A stretch of DNA of 64,000 nucleotides from Bacteroidia bacterium (GTDB lineage Bacteria; Bacteroidota; Bacteroidia; Chitinophagales; Chitinophagaceae), in NCBI GenBank assembly GCA_030426665.1, contig JAUHYD010000002.1, positions 124,001 through 188,000 on the forward strand. Direction: 5' to 3'. Numbering within the stretch: the stretch's first letter is position 1; the number at the start of each line of letters is the position of its first letter. Shown here one piece after another: positions 19,801 through 29,678 of this stretch. The notes under the pieces were generated by a model. The model had not been told where the DNA came from. It made no database searches and worked only from the letters and a program-made list of their open reading frames with translations. The position numbers and the translations under genes were made by a program.

Positions 19801-22800
19801 CCGGTTCATCTTCGGTATGCATTGGTTCTACAGCTACCCTTGTGGATAGCGTATCTGGCGGCACTTGGTCATCCTCAAACACCTCGATAGCTACTGTAGA
19901 TAGTTCTGGTATAGTAACCGGCGTGTCTTCTGGGACATCAACTATCTCTTACACTGTAAGCAATGAATGTGGCACTGCTTCTGCTACTAAAATTGTTACC
20001 GTCAATCCACTCCCCAACGCTGGGACTATATCCGGCGACACAACTGTTGTAGAAGGTGCTTCTATAACCTTAACATCATCTGTTAGCGGTGGTTCTTGGT
20101 CATCATCATCTTCTGCAATAGCAACGGTGGGTTCCGACGGGGTAGTGATCGGTGTGACTACGGGTAGCGCGGTGATTTCGTATACTGTTGTAAATGAGTG
20201 TGGTAGCGCAAGTGCTGCCATTAATGTAAATGTTGTTTCTGCGTTTTCGGAATCTTGCTTTGCTTGGTCAAATGTTGGTGTTGGTTTTAGTCATGGGGGG
20301 GGCGATTTTTCAATGGCGATCAGTAACGATAGTGAACCCTATATTGCTGCTAATACAGGTAGTTCATTAGGAATAACGATAAAGAAATATGATGGATCAG
20401 ATTGGGTGGACGTCGGTTCTTATTCTGATGTAGGTGGTTTTTATTCTGATGATGTGTCCATTGTTCTTGCCGATGATGAAACTCCATATGTCGCAGTTGC
20501 CTATTCGCCGACGAGTTATCCTGCTGAATTCAAGGCTACTGTGAAAAAGTATAATGGAGCGTCGTGGGAGTCTGTAGGCGAGATTGGTTTTTCAGAGGGA
20601 GACGCTAGGATATTTAGGAAGTCGCTAGCAATTGACAATGGTGGTTCTCTTTATCTGGCATACCGCGACGGTGCCAACGACAATAAGGTTACCGTAATGA
20701 AATATGATGAGTCAGAGTGGGCTGTAGTTGGCACTCCTGGCTTCTCTGTAGGTGGAGCTTCTTTCATTTCGGTAGTCTTTGACTATAGCGGAACACCGTA
20801 TGTGGCTTTCAATGATGAAGCTTTTGGTGAAAAAGCTACGGTAATGAAATTTAATGGCGCTTCTTGGGAGGCATTGGGTGGATATGGCTTTTCCCCGGGG
20901 GGGGTAGGTTATCCATCGCTGCAAATAGATAGTTCCAATAATGTATTTTTAGCATTTGGGGACGGAAGTATTGAGGGGCACCCAGCGTCATTAATGAAGT
21001 GGTCCGGCTCTACGTGGACTTATGTAGGCTCTCCAGGTTTTTCAGAAAGCGGTGTCTTTTATACCTCGCTTGCTTTGGATAGGTATGGGAGACCATACGT
21101 TGCGTATTCTGATGGAGGTTCACTAGAAGTTATGAAGCATAATGGCGAACATTGGGCTTCGATATGGTCGCCTTTAGTTGAGGATGGTCAATATGCCAAT
21201 ATTGCTTTTGATAGTATAGGGTCATTATTTGCAGCACAGTATCATGATGAATTTCATGTGTTTAAATATTCGGATGGAATATCAGAAATAACGGGACCCT
21301 CGGTTTTTTGTTCGGATGGGGGTGTCGTGTTATCAACTTTGACTATTGGTGGTACTTGGAGCAGTAGTGATACTAGTGTTGCTGAAATAGTCTTTGCGGG
21401 ATATGTAGAGGGACGATCGGCAGGGTCAGCCATTATTTCATATGTTGTTGGTGGGTGTAATGAGACGTATGAGGTTACAGTGAACCCTGCTCCTGAAGCA
21501 GGCTCCTTATATGGAGATACAACACTAATGGAAGGAGAAGTAATTACATTGTCATCTTCTGTTATTGGCGGCTCATGGATCTCTTCAGATACGACTGTTG
21601 CAGCAGTTGGTACCGATGGGGTGGTGACCGGTGTAGCTGCAGGTAGTGTAGTTGTATTTTATTTCGTAAGTAATAGCTGTGGTACAGATGTAGCAACACA
21701 TGCGATAACGGTTACAACTGCTTGCTCATTATCCGCTATTACAGGTACTATGGAAGTATGTGTTGATGATTTTACCGAGTTGAGTTCTGCAACCGAGGGG
21801 GGCGTATGGAGCAGCGATAACGAGGCTGTAGCGACAATAGATGCATCGACGGGCTGGGTGACAGGGGTATCTGCCGGAACGGCCGTAATAAGTTATACTG
21901 CTGGCTGTAGCACATCTACCGTCGTTACCGTAAATGCGCCACCTGATGGTGGTGTTGTTTCAGGAGACTCTGTTGTGTGTACAAGCGATACAATAACGTT
22001 GTCTAATTCTGTCGTTGGTGGTGAATGGATTTCGTCAGATGCCGGAATAGCCACTGTAGGTAGTGCATCGGGTATTGTTACGGGTGTCACTTCCGGTACT
22101 GTGGCTATATCTTACGGCGTTATGAATGATTGCGGACTGGTATTTGCTTCAAGGGTTGTAACCGTCAACCCTCTGCCTGATGCCGGATCATTGTCTGGAA
22201 CAACCACAGTTTGCCCAACTGCCACGTCAGAACTAAATAGCACAGTCTCTGGTGGTGCATGGGAGTCATCTAACACTTCTATTGCAACTGTCGATACGTC
22301 CGGAATTGTTACCGGTGTTACGGCAGGCACCTCAACAATATCATACACAGTTACGAATTCCTGTGGGAGTGCAACAACAACTGTTGAAGTCACTGTTAAT
22401 CCATTGCCTGATGCCGGATCATTGTCTGGCACATTTGCAGTTTGCCCAACTGCCACAACCGAACTAAGTAGCACAGTCTCTGGTGGAGCGTGGGAGTCAT
22501 CTAACATTTCTATCGCAACTGTCGATACGTCCGGAATTGTTACAGGTGTAATGGCGGGAAGCTCAACAATATCCTATACAGTTACGACTTCCTGCGGAAG
22601 CGCAACAACAACAGTTGACGTAACTGTCAACCCTCTGCCTGATGCAGGTGCATTGTCTGGAACAACCACAGTTTGCCCAACAGCCACAACCGAACTAAGT
22701 AGCACAGTCTCTGGTGGAGCGTGGGAGTCATCTAACATTTCTATCGCAACTGTCGATACTTCAGGCATTGTTGCCGGTGTGGCTACAGGTACTACAACCG

Positions 22801-25800
22801 TTAGTTATACTGTTTCTAGTGAATGTGGTTCAAGTGTTGCAATGAAAGTAATTACGGTTAACCCTCTGCCTGATGCCGGCACAATCACAGGAGAAACTTC
22901 AGTTTGCGTTGGTAATACAATAACGCTTACAGACACAGTAGCTGGAGGTGTATGGAGCAACTCCGATCCGGGTATTCTTACTATTGATGCTGTCAGCGGC
23001 ATTGTTACAGGTGTTTCGGCAGGTACATCTGTGGTTAGCTATATTGCCACTAATAGTTGTGGTAGCGATACTGCGATAAGCATCATTACCGTAATTGATG
23101 CACCTTCTGCGGGTAGTGTCTCGGGAGTGTCTGAGGTTTGTGAGGCTGCAAGTGTCAGCCTTTTTGCGTCTGTAGCTGATGGCGTTTGGAGCTCGTCTGA
23201 TGGTGGAGTAGCAGAGGTAAGTGAAGGAGTCGTTACCGGTATTTCGGGCGGTATTGCGGTTATATCGTATGGCGTAACCAATGAGTGTGGCAGTGATTAT
23301 GCAACACATGCCATGACGGTCAATCCGGTGGTGCCGGAAGCAGGTATTGTTACCGGCCCTAATAGTGTAGATACCGGTGCAACCATTTTACTCGTCAATG
23401 CCGTTACCGGCGGCACCTGGAGTGCAAGCAACAGCAATGCTACCGTGTCCGGCATAGGATTGGTCACAGGTGTAGCCGCAGGTACGGTTACTATTTCTTA
23501 TACGGTAGGTAATGATTGTGGCAGCAATGTTGCAACAAAGACAGTTACGGTAAACATTCCATTAGATACAATTGCCGGGGGGCTTACAGTATGTGTAGGT
23601 GCTACCACTGCGCTTAGCAATAGTGTTGTGGGTGGTTCTTGGTTTACGAGCAACCTGTCTGTGGCAGCGGTTTCCAGTGAAGGATTCGTAACGGGGATAT
23701 CGGAGGGTGCAGCAACCATAACGTATGTGCTGTCATCAAATTACGTAACCGCAACTGTGAGTGTTTATCCAATGGTATCGGCTATCACAGGCACAAAGGA
23801 AGTATGTGTCGATGACTTTACCGAGTTGAGTTCTGCAACCGAGGGGGGCGTATGGAGCAGCGATAACGAGGCTGTAGCGACAGCAGATGCATTGACCGGC
23901 TGGGTGACAGGGGTGTCTGCCGGAACGGCCGTAATAAGTTATACTGCTGGCTGTAGCACATCTACCGTCGTCACCGTAAATGCGCCACCTGATGGTGGTG
24001 TTGTTTCAGGGGACTCTGTTGTGTGTACGAGTGATACAATAACGCTGTCTAATTCTGTCGTTGGTGGCGAATGGATTTCGTCAGATGCCGGAATAGCCAC
24101 TGTAGGTAGCGCATCGGGTATTGTTACGGGTGTCACTTCCGGTACTGTGGCTATATCTTACGGCGTTATGAATGACTGCGGACTGGCATTTGCTTCAAGG
24201 GTTGTAACCGTAAATTTGTCGCCGGATGCCGGGGCAATTACCGGATCAAATACCGTATGCGAAAGTAGTACGATAGCATTATCTGATACTGCATCGGGCG
24301 GCGAATGGAGTTCGTCAGATGCCGGAGTGGCATCTGTAGGTGGTACGGGCGTTGTTACCGGTATCTCCTCCGGCACAGTATTGATATCGTACACAGCCAC
24401 AACCAGTTGCGGAGGCGAAACGGCTACAAAGGCGATAACTGTGAATGCTACACCCGATGCCGGAACGATAACCGGAGCAAACATAGTATGTGAAAGCAGT
24501 ACAATCGCACTTTCAGATACAGCTAACGGAGGTGTTTGGACCTCATCTGACGATGGCGTTGCGACTGTGGCTAGTACTGGTGTCGTTTCGGGCATTTCTT
24601 CCGGTGCGGTAACGATATCCTATACATTTACAAATGACTGCGGTAGTGCCTTTGCTACACATCCGGTAACCGTTAATCCGTTGCCTGTTGCGGGCAACAT
24701 AACGGGCACCAACGTATTATGTGGTGGCGGTACGATAACGCTATCTGATACGGCAACGGGTGGCGCGTGGAGTTCGTCAGATACTGGGGTGGCAACGGTA
24801 GATGGCACGGGAGTCGTTTCGGGAGTGTCGGCAGGAGCAGTGGTAATTTCATACACAGATTCGAATATTTGTGGAACAGAGGTGGCCACTCATTCGGTTA
24901 CCGTCAACCCATCACCTGATGCGGGAACAATAACGGGTGCAGATGAAGTATGTGAGGGAAGCTCCATAACACTATCTGATGCAGCAAGCGGTGGTACATG
25001 GAGCTCATCAGATGATGGAATAGCTACAGTAGGTAGTACAGGAGTGGTGTCGGGATTGTTGTCAGGAACGGCAACAATATCCTATTCACATTCAACAGAA
25101 TGTGGTAGTGTATTTGTTACACACGTGGTTGCCGTTAACCCGTTACCCGTTGCTGGTACAATATCCGGATTAGATGTTGTTTGCGAAGGAAGTATAATAG
25201 CATTAACCGAGACAGCAACAGCTGGCGAGTGGAGTTCATCAAATACAGAGGTCGCAACGGTGGATAGCGCAGGAGTTGTTACAGGAGAGTCGGCAGGAGC
25301 AGTGGTAATTTCATACACGGATTCAAACAGTTGTGGAACAGAGGTGGCCACTCATTCGGTTACCGTCAACGCTTCATCCGATGCGGGAACAATTACGGGT
25401 GCAGATGAAGTATGTGAGGGGAGTTCCATAACGCTATCTGATGCAATAGATGGCGGAGTCTGGAGTTCTTCCAATTCAGGGATTGCTTTGGTTGGGAGTA
25501 CGGGTGTTGTAACAGGCTCTTCACCTGGGACGGTTACCATATCGTATGTTGTATCCGGTAGTTGTGGAAGTGCAGTTACTACAAAAGATATTACCGTCAA
25601 CCCGACTGGGTCTGTTGGAACAATAACGGGTGCGCCGTCATTATGTTTAGGTTATACTACAACGCTTAGTGGGTCAGTTAGCGGAGGCGATTGGAGTTCG
25701 TCGAATACAGGTGTTGCTACTGTGAGTAGCACAGGTGTTGTGACGGGAGTAGCGATGGGCACTACAGTAATTTCTTATGTGATAACTACAGACTGTGGTA

Positions 25801-28800
25801 GTACGCTAGCCACAAAGACGCTTACAGTAAACCTTTCTTTACCCTATGCTGGGGAGATAGCTGGACTTTCATCTGTAATTATTGATTCTACAATTACATT
25901 GTCAGATTCTGTTTCCGGTGGGGAATGGTCATCGGCAGATACGTCTGTAGCTGTTGTTGATGCCGGTGGTGTTGTGACCGGAGTGGCATCTGGAACAGTT
26001 GTGATCTCATATACAGTAGTGAGTGGTTGTGGTAGTACTGCTGCTACAAAGACGATTACGGTCAATGCTACGCCTTCTATTATCGGAAATTTGTGGGTTT
26101 GCCCCGGCAGTACAACCACGCTTACTGGTTATCCGTCAGGCGGTACATGGAGCAGCAGTAACCCATCGATAGCTTCGGTTGGAGTTGCTTCAGGAGTTGT
26201 TTCCGGTCATGTGTTGGGAACAGTTACTATTAGCTATACGGTATCTGCAACTACGTACACTGCATTATTTACAGTTGGCTTACCACCCATTGAGGGTGCA
26301 ACTAATTTGTGCGTAGGTGATATTACCTTGTTGACAAATGACGCCGTAGGCGGTGTATGGAGCAGTAGTAATCCATTTAAAGCTACCATTGATGCCGCTT
26401 CCGGAGAAGCACTTGGCGTTGAGCCGGGGTTAGTGACGATGATCTATACCATGGAACCCGGTTGTTTTAGTACAAAGTTTTTAGGGGTTCGTAATCCACC
26501 TTTTGATATTACTGGTGGCGGATCTGTTTGTGTTGGGTCTAATGTATTGCTTAGTAATTCGGTTTTTGGAGCAGGAACGCCATATTGGAGCAGTAGTAAT
26601 CCTTCAGTTGCAACCATATCTTCGGGAGGGTCGACGGTTATGGTTACGGGTGTGGCACAAGGTACTGCAATAATCACGTATACGGCGGGGTCAGGTTGTT
26701 TCACTACCCGAACTGAAACGGTTAATGCATCCCCGTCAGCATTGAGTGGCCCATCCTCCGTATGTGTCGGGGCGTATGTTACAATGGGCAGTTCGCCGGA
26801 TGGTGGTACGTGGAGTAGTTCCCATAGCTCGGCAACTATTGATGCTGCTTCTGGCGTTGTTACAGGCGTGTCAGGAGGACACACTTTTATCACGTATACG
26901 CTTCCTGTGGGTTGTTATGCGTCTCGTTTTTTAAATGTAATAAACGATTCACTACCCAATGCTGGTTCTATATCGGGTTCTGGCGAGGTCTGTGAAAGCT
27001 CAACGATAACCCTTTCAGATGCAGCAGTCGGTGGTTTCTGGTCGTCGTCAGATGGAGGTGTTGCTACCGTCAGTAGTACAGGGTTGGTGTCAGGTGTTGT
27101 GGCGGGTGTTGCATCAATATCTTATACAGTTACAAATGGTTGTGGTAGCGTTTCTGCTGCTCACACTGTTGCCGTCAACTCATTCCCTAGTGCTGGTTCA
27201 ATAGAAGGGGCAAGTATAGTATGCGAAGGTAATATGATAACGCTATCTGATACGGCAATTGGTGGTGAATGGAGTTGTTCAGATAGTGCTGTGGCATTGG
27301 TCAGTGACGCTGGAATTGTTACAGGTGTGTCTTCAGGAATAGCAACAGTATCTTATGCAGTTACAAATAGTTGTGGTAGCGATATTGCAACAAGTGCTGT
27401 AACTGTAGAAAACCTACCCGATGTCGGTACAATAACAGGTGTTGAAGTGGTATGCGAGGGTAGTACAGTTGTTTTATCTGAGGATGTTAGTGGCGGGGTA
27501 TGGGCATCATCTGATTCTAGTATTGCCATAGTCACGAGTACTGGGTCTGTTCTGGGATTGTCGCCGGGAACGGTTACCATATCGTATGTTGTATCCGGTA
27601 GTTGTGGAAGTGCAGTTACTACAAAAGATATTACCGTCAACCCGACAGGGTCTGCTGGTACAATATCGGGTGCGCCGTCATTATGTTTAGGTTATACTAC
27701 AACGCTTAGTGGGTCAGTTAGCGGAGGCGATTGGAGTTCGTCGAATACAGGTGTTGCTACTGTGAGTAGCACAGGTGTTGTGACGGGAGTAGCGATGGGC
27801 ACTACAGTAATTTCTTATGTGATAACTACAGACTGTGGTAGTACGCTAGCCACAAAGACGCTTACAGTAAACCTTTCTTTACCCTATGCTGGGGAGATAG
27901 CTGGACTTTCATCTGTAATTATTGATTCTACAATTACATTGTCAGATTCTGTTTCCGGTGGGGAATGGTCATCGGCAGATACGTCTGTAGCTGTTGTTGA
28001 TGCCGGTGGTGTTGTGACCGGAGTGGCATCTGGAACAGTTGTGATCTCATATACAGTAGTGAGTGGTTGTGGTAGTACTGCTGCTACAAAGACGATTACG
28101 GTCAATGCTACGCCTTCTATTATCGGAAATTTGTGGGTTTGCCCCGGCAGTACAACCACGCTTACTGGTTATCCGTCAGGCGGTACATGGAGCAGCAGTA
28201 ACCCATCGATAGCTTCGGTTGGAGTTGCTTCAGGAGTTGTTTCCGGTCATGTGTTGGGAACAGTTACTATTAGCTATACGGTATCTGCAACTACGTACAC
28301 TGCATTATTTACAGTTGGCTTACCACCCATTGAGGGTGCAACTAATTTGTGCGTAGGTGATATTACCTTGTTGACAAATGACGCCGTAGGCGGTGTATGG
28401 AGCAGTAGTAATCCATTTAAAGCTACCATTGATGCCGCTTCCGGAGAAGCACTTGGCGTTGAGCCGGGGTTAGTGACGATGATCTATACCATGGAACCCG
28501 GTTGTTTTAGTACAAAGTTTTTAGGGGTTCGTAATCCACCTTTTGATATTACTGGTGGCGGATCTGTTTGTGTTGGGTCTAATGTATTGCTTAGTAATTC
28601 GGTTTTTGGAGCAGGAACGCCATATTGGAGCAGTAGTAATCCTTCAGTTGCAACCATATCTTCGGGAGGGTCGACGGTTATGGTTACGGGTGTGGCACAA
28701 GGTACTGCAATAATCACGTATACGGCGGGGTCAGGTTGTTTCACTACCCGAACTGAAACGGTTAATGCATCCCCGTCGGCATTGATTGGCCCGGGATATG

Positions 28801-29486
28801 TATGTACAGGTGCAACAGTTGCAATGGGCAGTTCGCCGGATGGTGGTACGTGGAGTAGTTCACATAGCTCGGCAACTATTGATGCTGCTTCTGGCGTTGT
28901 TACAGGCGTGTCAGGAGGACACACGTTTATAACATACACTCTTCCCAATGGGTGTCGTTCATTTCGCTATTTGGGAGTGGTTTTCAGTCCTTATGTTATC
29001 AGCGGATGGTCAGAAGTTGGAGTTGGTGCATCTGTGCCATTGTTAAGCGGCCCTTATGGGGGAGTATGGAGCAGCAGCAGTACAAGTATCGCAACGGTAA
29101 CTTCTTCGGGAGGTGTAGTTACCGGAGTGTCTGCCGGGTCTGTATTGATTTCGTACACATCACCATCTAGTGGTTGTTATAGAACGAAAGAAATAGAGGT
29201 GATAGGTAGCGGAAAGCCTGGCAGGTCGGCTATTGACGGTTCGGATGATGAGCATTCTTTTCGAGTGTTTCCTAATCCGACGTCTGGTAGTGTTTCTGTC
29301 AGTTCAGATAAATCGGGTATTTTGATACTCTATACAGTAGATGGTAAAAAGGTGACGGACTACGAAGTGTCAATAGGGCAAATGTCAATATTACTACCGG
29401 AAAACATTGTATCAGGTGCATATTTGTGCGTATTTGTGCGTGATGATGGTACTGCGGAAATGGTAACGTTGGTGTATGAGCGATGA
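16860..29486 (+). CDS. Giant Big2-repeat T9SS cargo protein, 4208 residues
   Basis: Extremely large secreted protein. A signal peptide (to ...ANAQ) is followed by the Bacteroidota N-module AGGDAVGAGGSMSFTVGQI...AQGVQQPY. Most of the length is a run of about 45 (estimated from length) Ig-like Big2 domains of 75-80 residues (GTWSSSDxxVATV...GVVTGVSAGTxxISY). Two other segments interrupt the run: a LamG/concanavalin-like domain at about residues 755-970 (LVAWYPFTGNAIDSSGNGNNG...FDGNSDFI) and a propeller-like region at about 1127-1470 (repeats of KYDGSxWxxVG, GxPYVAY). The last 80 residues (FRVFPNPTSGSVSV, LYTVDGKKV, SGAYLCVFV) are a T9SS type A sorting domain. Large internal duplications mark recent repeat expansion. 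Function is probably adhesive or structural; no ligand is predictable. Confidence 0.9.
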   Translation: MPKLKIFIIAFALSIIGLAANAQQAVTPAGGDAVGAGGSMSFTVGQIDFVTGSSAAGAMAQGVQQPYNNTEPTAPIVGPESLCEGLTTVYTDSTPGGYWSCSDTTVAVIDSVTGELTSISGGTTIVSYYVPGSGSIAVFTSITVDTLPHVGVIAGYSELCSGTEITLSNSPADGTWSSSDPDILTIDSASGVVTGVSAGTSEVSYIATNACGNDTATTTITVNDIPSAGTLTGTSAICEATSTSLSASVPEGTWSSSDNGVATVSGGVVSGISGGIAVISYGVTNECGSDYATHAMTVNPVVPEAGIVTGPNSVDTGATILLVNAVTGGTWSASNSNVTVSGIGLVTGVAAGTVTISYTVGNDCGSNVATKTVTVNIPLDTIAGGLTICVGATTGLSNSVVGGSWFTSNLSVAAVSSEGFVTGISEGAATITYVLSSNYVTATVSVYPMVSAITGTKEVCVDDFTELSSASEGGVWSSDNEAVATADPLTGWVTGVSAGTAVISYIAGCSTSAVVTVNAPPDGGIVSGDSVVCTSDTITLSNSVVGGEWISSDAGIATVGIESGIVTGVTSGTVAISYGVMNDCGLVFASRVVTVNPLPDAGTLSGTATVCPTATSELSSTVSGGAWASSNTSVSTVDTSGIVTGVTAGTSTISYTVTNSCGSATTTVNVTVNSLPDAGTISGASSVVADSSITLMPSVAGGSWSSSNTAVATVSSAGVVTPVSIGIDTINYTVTNSCGSDTVRKVITVIGSLPCYLPTLGLVAWYPFTGNAIDSSGNGNNGTIYGASLIADRFGNANSAYSFDGNSDFIKVLNSSSLSLTTSVTFSFWMNEPDHSLNSVGMIERNPIGMQTTPTQSGLQFETVDEISTCCGPQFAMQPYTGYVSYEDPVSLPLNSWIHIVGTYDGSTLKLYKNDTLLGVSSSTGTIDISSFTQDLFFGKEGLNGRFYKGYLDDIAIYNRALTLSEVTQLYNAGNVAGTITGSSSVCIGSTATLVDSVSGGTWSSSNTSIATVDSSGIVTGVSSGTSTISYTVSNECGTASATKIVTVNPLPNAGTISGDTTVVEGASITLTSSVSGGSWSSSSSAIATVGSDGVVIGVTTGSAVISYTVVNECGSASAAINVNVVSAFSESCFAWSNVGVGFSHGGGDFSMAISNDSEPYIAANTGSSLGITIKKYDGSDWVDVGSYSDVGGFYSDDVSIVLADDETPYVAVAYSPTSYPAEFKATVKKYNGASWESVGEIGFSEGDARIFRKSLAIDNGGSLYLAYRDGANDNKVTVMKYDESEWAVVGTPGFSVGGASFISVVFDYSGTPYVAFNDEAFGEKATVMKFNGASWEALGGYGFSPGGVGYPSLQIDSSNNVFLAFGDGSIEGHPASLMKWSGSTWTYVGSPGFSESGVFYTSLALDRYGRPYVAYSDGGSLEVMKHNGEHWASIWSPLVEDGQYANIAFDSIGSLFAAQYHDEFHVFKYSDGISEITGPSVFCSDGGVVLSTLTIGGTWSSSDTSVAEIVFAGYVEGRSAGSAIISYVVGGCNETYEVTVNPAPEAGSLYGDTTLMEGEVITLSSSVIGGSWISSDTTVAAVGTDGVVTGVAAGSVVVFYFVSNSCGTDVATHAITVTTACSLSAITGTMEVCVDDFTELSSATEGGVWSSDNEAVATIDASTGWVTGVSAGTAVISYTAGCSTSTVVTVNAPPDGGVVSGDSVVCTSDTITLSNSVVGGEWISSDAGIATVGSASGIVTGVTSGTVAISYGVMNDCGLVFASRVVTVNPLPDAGSLSGTTTVCPTATSELNSTVSGGAWESSNTSIATVDTSGIVTGVTAGTSTISYTVTNSCGSATTTVEVTVNPLPDAGSLSGTFAVCPTATTELSSTVSGGAWESSNISIATVDTSGIVTGVMAGSSTISYTVTTSCGSATTTVDVTVNPLPDAGALSGTTTVCPTATTELSSTVSGGAWESSNISIATVDTSGIVAGVATGTTTVSYTVSSECGSSVAMKVITVNPLPDAGTITGETSVCVGNTITLTDTVAGGVWSNSDPGILTIDAVSGIVTGVSAGTSVVSYIATNSCGSDTAISIITVIDAPSAGSVSGVSEVCEAASVSLFASVADGVWSSSDGGVAEVSEGVVTGISGGIAVISYGVTNECGSDYATHAMTVNPVVPEAGIVTGPNSVDTGATILLVNAVTGGTWSASNSNATVSGIGLVTGVAAGTVTISYTVGNDCGSNVATKTVTVNIPLDTIAGGLTVCVGATTALSNSVVGGSWFTSNLSVAAVSSEGFVTGISEGAATITYVLSSNYVTATVSVYPMVSAITGTKEVCVDDFTELSSATEGGVWSSDNEAVATADALTGWVTGVSAGTAVISYTAGCSTSTVVTVNAPPDGGVVSGDSVVCTSDTITLSNSVVGGEWISSDAGIATVGSASGIVTGVTSGTVAISYGVMNDCGLAFASRVVTVNLSPDAGAITGSNTVCESSTIALSDTASGGEWSSSDAGVASVGGTGVVTGISSGTVLISYTATTSCGGETATKAITVNATPDAGTITGANIVCESSTIALSDTANGGVWTSSDDGVATVASTGVVSGISSGAVTISYTFTNDCGSAFATHPVTVNPLPVAGNITGTNVLCGGGTITLSDTATGGAWSSSDTGVATVDGTGVVSGVSAGAVVISYTDSNICGTEVATHSVTVNPSPDAGTITGADEVCEGSSITLSDAASGGTWSSSDDGIATVGSTGVVSGLLSGTATISYSHSTECGSVFVTHVVAVNPLPVAGTISGLDVVCEGSIIALTETATAGEWSSSNTEVATVDSAGVVTGESAGAVVISYTDSNSCGTEVATHSVTVNASSDAGTITGADEVCEGSSITLSDAIDGGVWSSSNSGIALVGSTGVVTGSSPGTVTISYVVSGSCGSAVTTKDITVNPTGSVGTITGAPSLCLGYTTTLSGSVSGGDWSSSNTGVATVSSTGVVTGVAMGTTVISYVITTDCGSTLATKTLTVNLSLPYAGEIAGLSSVIIDSTITLSDSVSGGEWSSADTSVAVVDAGGVVTGVASGTVVISYTVVSGCGSTAATKTITVNATPSIIGNLWVCPGSTTTLTGYPSGGTWSSSNPSIASVGVASGVVSGHVLGTVTISYTVSATTYTALFTVGLPPIEGATNLCVGDITLLTNDAVGGVWSSSNPFKATIDAASGEALGVEPGLVTMIYTMEPGCFSTKFLGVRNPPFDITGGGSVCVGSNVLLSNSVFGAGTPYWSSSNPSVATISSGGSTVMVTGVAQGTAIITYTAGSGCFTTRTETVNASPSALSGPSSVCVGAYVTMGSSPDGGTWSSSHSSATIDAASGVVTGVSGGHTFITYTLPVGCYASRFLNVINDSLPNAGSISGSGEVCESSTITLSDAAVGGFWSSSDGGVATVSSTGLVSGVVAGVASISYTVTNGCGSVSAAHTVAVNSFPSAGSIEGASIVCEGNMITLSDTAIGGEWSCSDSAVALVSDAGIVTGVSSGIATVSYAVTNSCGSDIATSAVTVENLPDVGTITGVEVVCEGSTVVLSEDVSGGVWASSDSSIAIVTSTGSVLGLSPGTVTISYVVSGSCGSAVTTKDITVNPTGSAGTISGAPSLCLGYTTTLSGSVSGGDWSSSNTGVATVSSTGVVTGVAMGTTVISYVITTDCGSTLATKTLTVNLSLPYAGEIAGLSSVIIDSTITLSDSVSGGEWSSADTSVAVVDAGGVVTGVASGTVVISYTVVSGCGSTAATKTITVNATPSIIGNLWVCPGSTTTLTGYPSGGTWSSSNPSIASVGVASGVVSGHVLGTVTISYTVSATTYTALFTVGLPPIEGATNLCVGDITLLTNDAVGGVWSSSNPFKATIDAASGEALGVEPGLVTMIYTMEPGCFSTKFLGVRNPPFDITGGGSVCVGSNVLLSNSVFGAGTPYWSSSNPSVATISSGGSTVMVTGVAQGTAIITYTAGSGCFTTRTETVNASPSALIGPGYVCTGATVAMGSSPDGGTWSSSHSSATIDAASGVVTGVSGGHTFITYTLPNGCRSFRYLGVVFSPYVISGWSEVGVGASVPLLSGPYGGVWSSSSTSIATVTSSGGVVTGVSAGSVLISYTSPSSGCYRTKEIEVIGSGKPGRSAIDGSDDEHSFRVFPNPTSGSVSVSSDKSGILILYTVDGKKVTDYEVSIGQMSILLPENIVSGAYLCVFVRDDGTAEMVTLVYER
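17660..18642 (+). repeat. Internal duplication of the Big2 gene, copy 1 (about 980 bp)
   Basis: High identity (few scattered differences) with 23228-24210 at an offset of 5,568 bp, covering about four Big2 units. A third, partial copy of its 3' half lies at about 21735-22190. Confidence 0.85.
20295..20302 (+). repeat. G8 homopolymer in coding sequence
   Basis: Eight G in the propeller-like region of the Big2 protein gene. A second G8 is at 20897-20904. Candidate slippage sites. Confidence 0.55.
23228..24210 (+). repeat. Internal duplication of the Big2 gene, copy 2 (about 980 bp)
   Basis: Partner of 17660-18642, in frame (5,568 bp apart is 1,856 codons). Confidence 0.85.
25627..26737 (+). 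repeat. 1,111-bp perfect internal duplication of the Big2 gene, copy 1
   Basis: Line-by-line comparison shows no difference from 27667-28777 over 1,111 bp (offset 2,040 bp, 680 codons). Weaker identity extends on both sides, starting about 97 bp upstream. Confidence 0.95.
27667..28777 (+). repeat. 1,111-bp perfect internal duplication of the Big2 gene, copy 2
   Basis: Partner of 25627-26737. Absence of even synonymous changes points to a very recent duplication or gene conversion. Confidence 0.95.
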
Positions 29487-29678
29487 TTACCTTGGTGTAT
29501 GTTTTGTCGCATTCGTTTCGACCTTTTTTGCTTTCTTAATAGTATAGTTTGTTGTTCGCTTTTTATGTCCTGTATTTAGAAAGATTTTCGGATGAAAACC
29601 CGTTGTCGGAGATTCTCTGTATTATATCATTTCCCACTATTCCTGCGAAAAGTATTCATGATATTACTCTATATGTAT

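Noticed and set aside
17471-28948. Many minus-strand frames opposite the Big2 gene
   Set aside because: Low-complexity antisense of Ser/Thr/Val-rich repeats, recurring at the same repeat positions.
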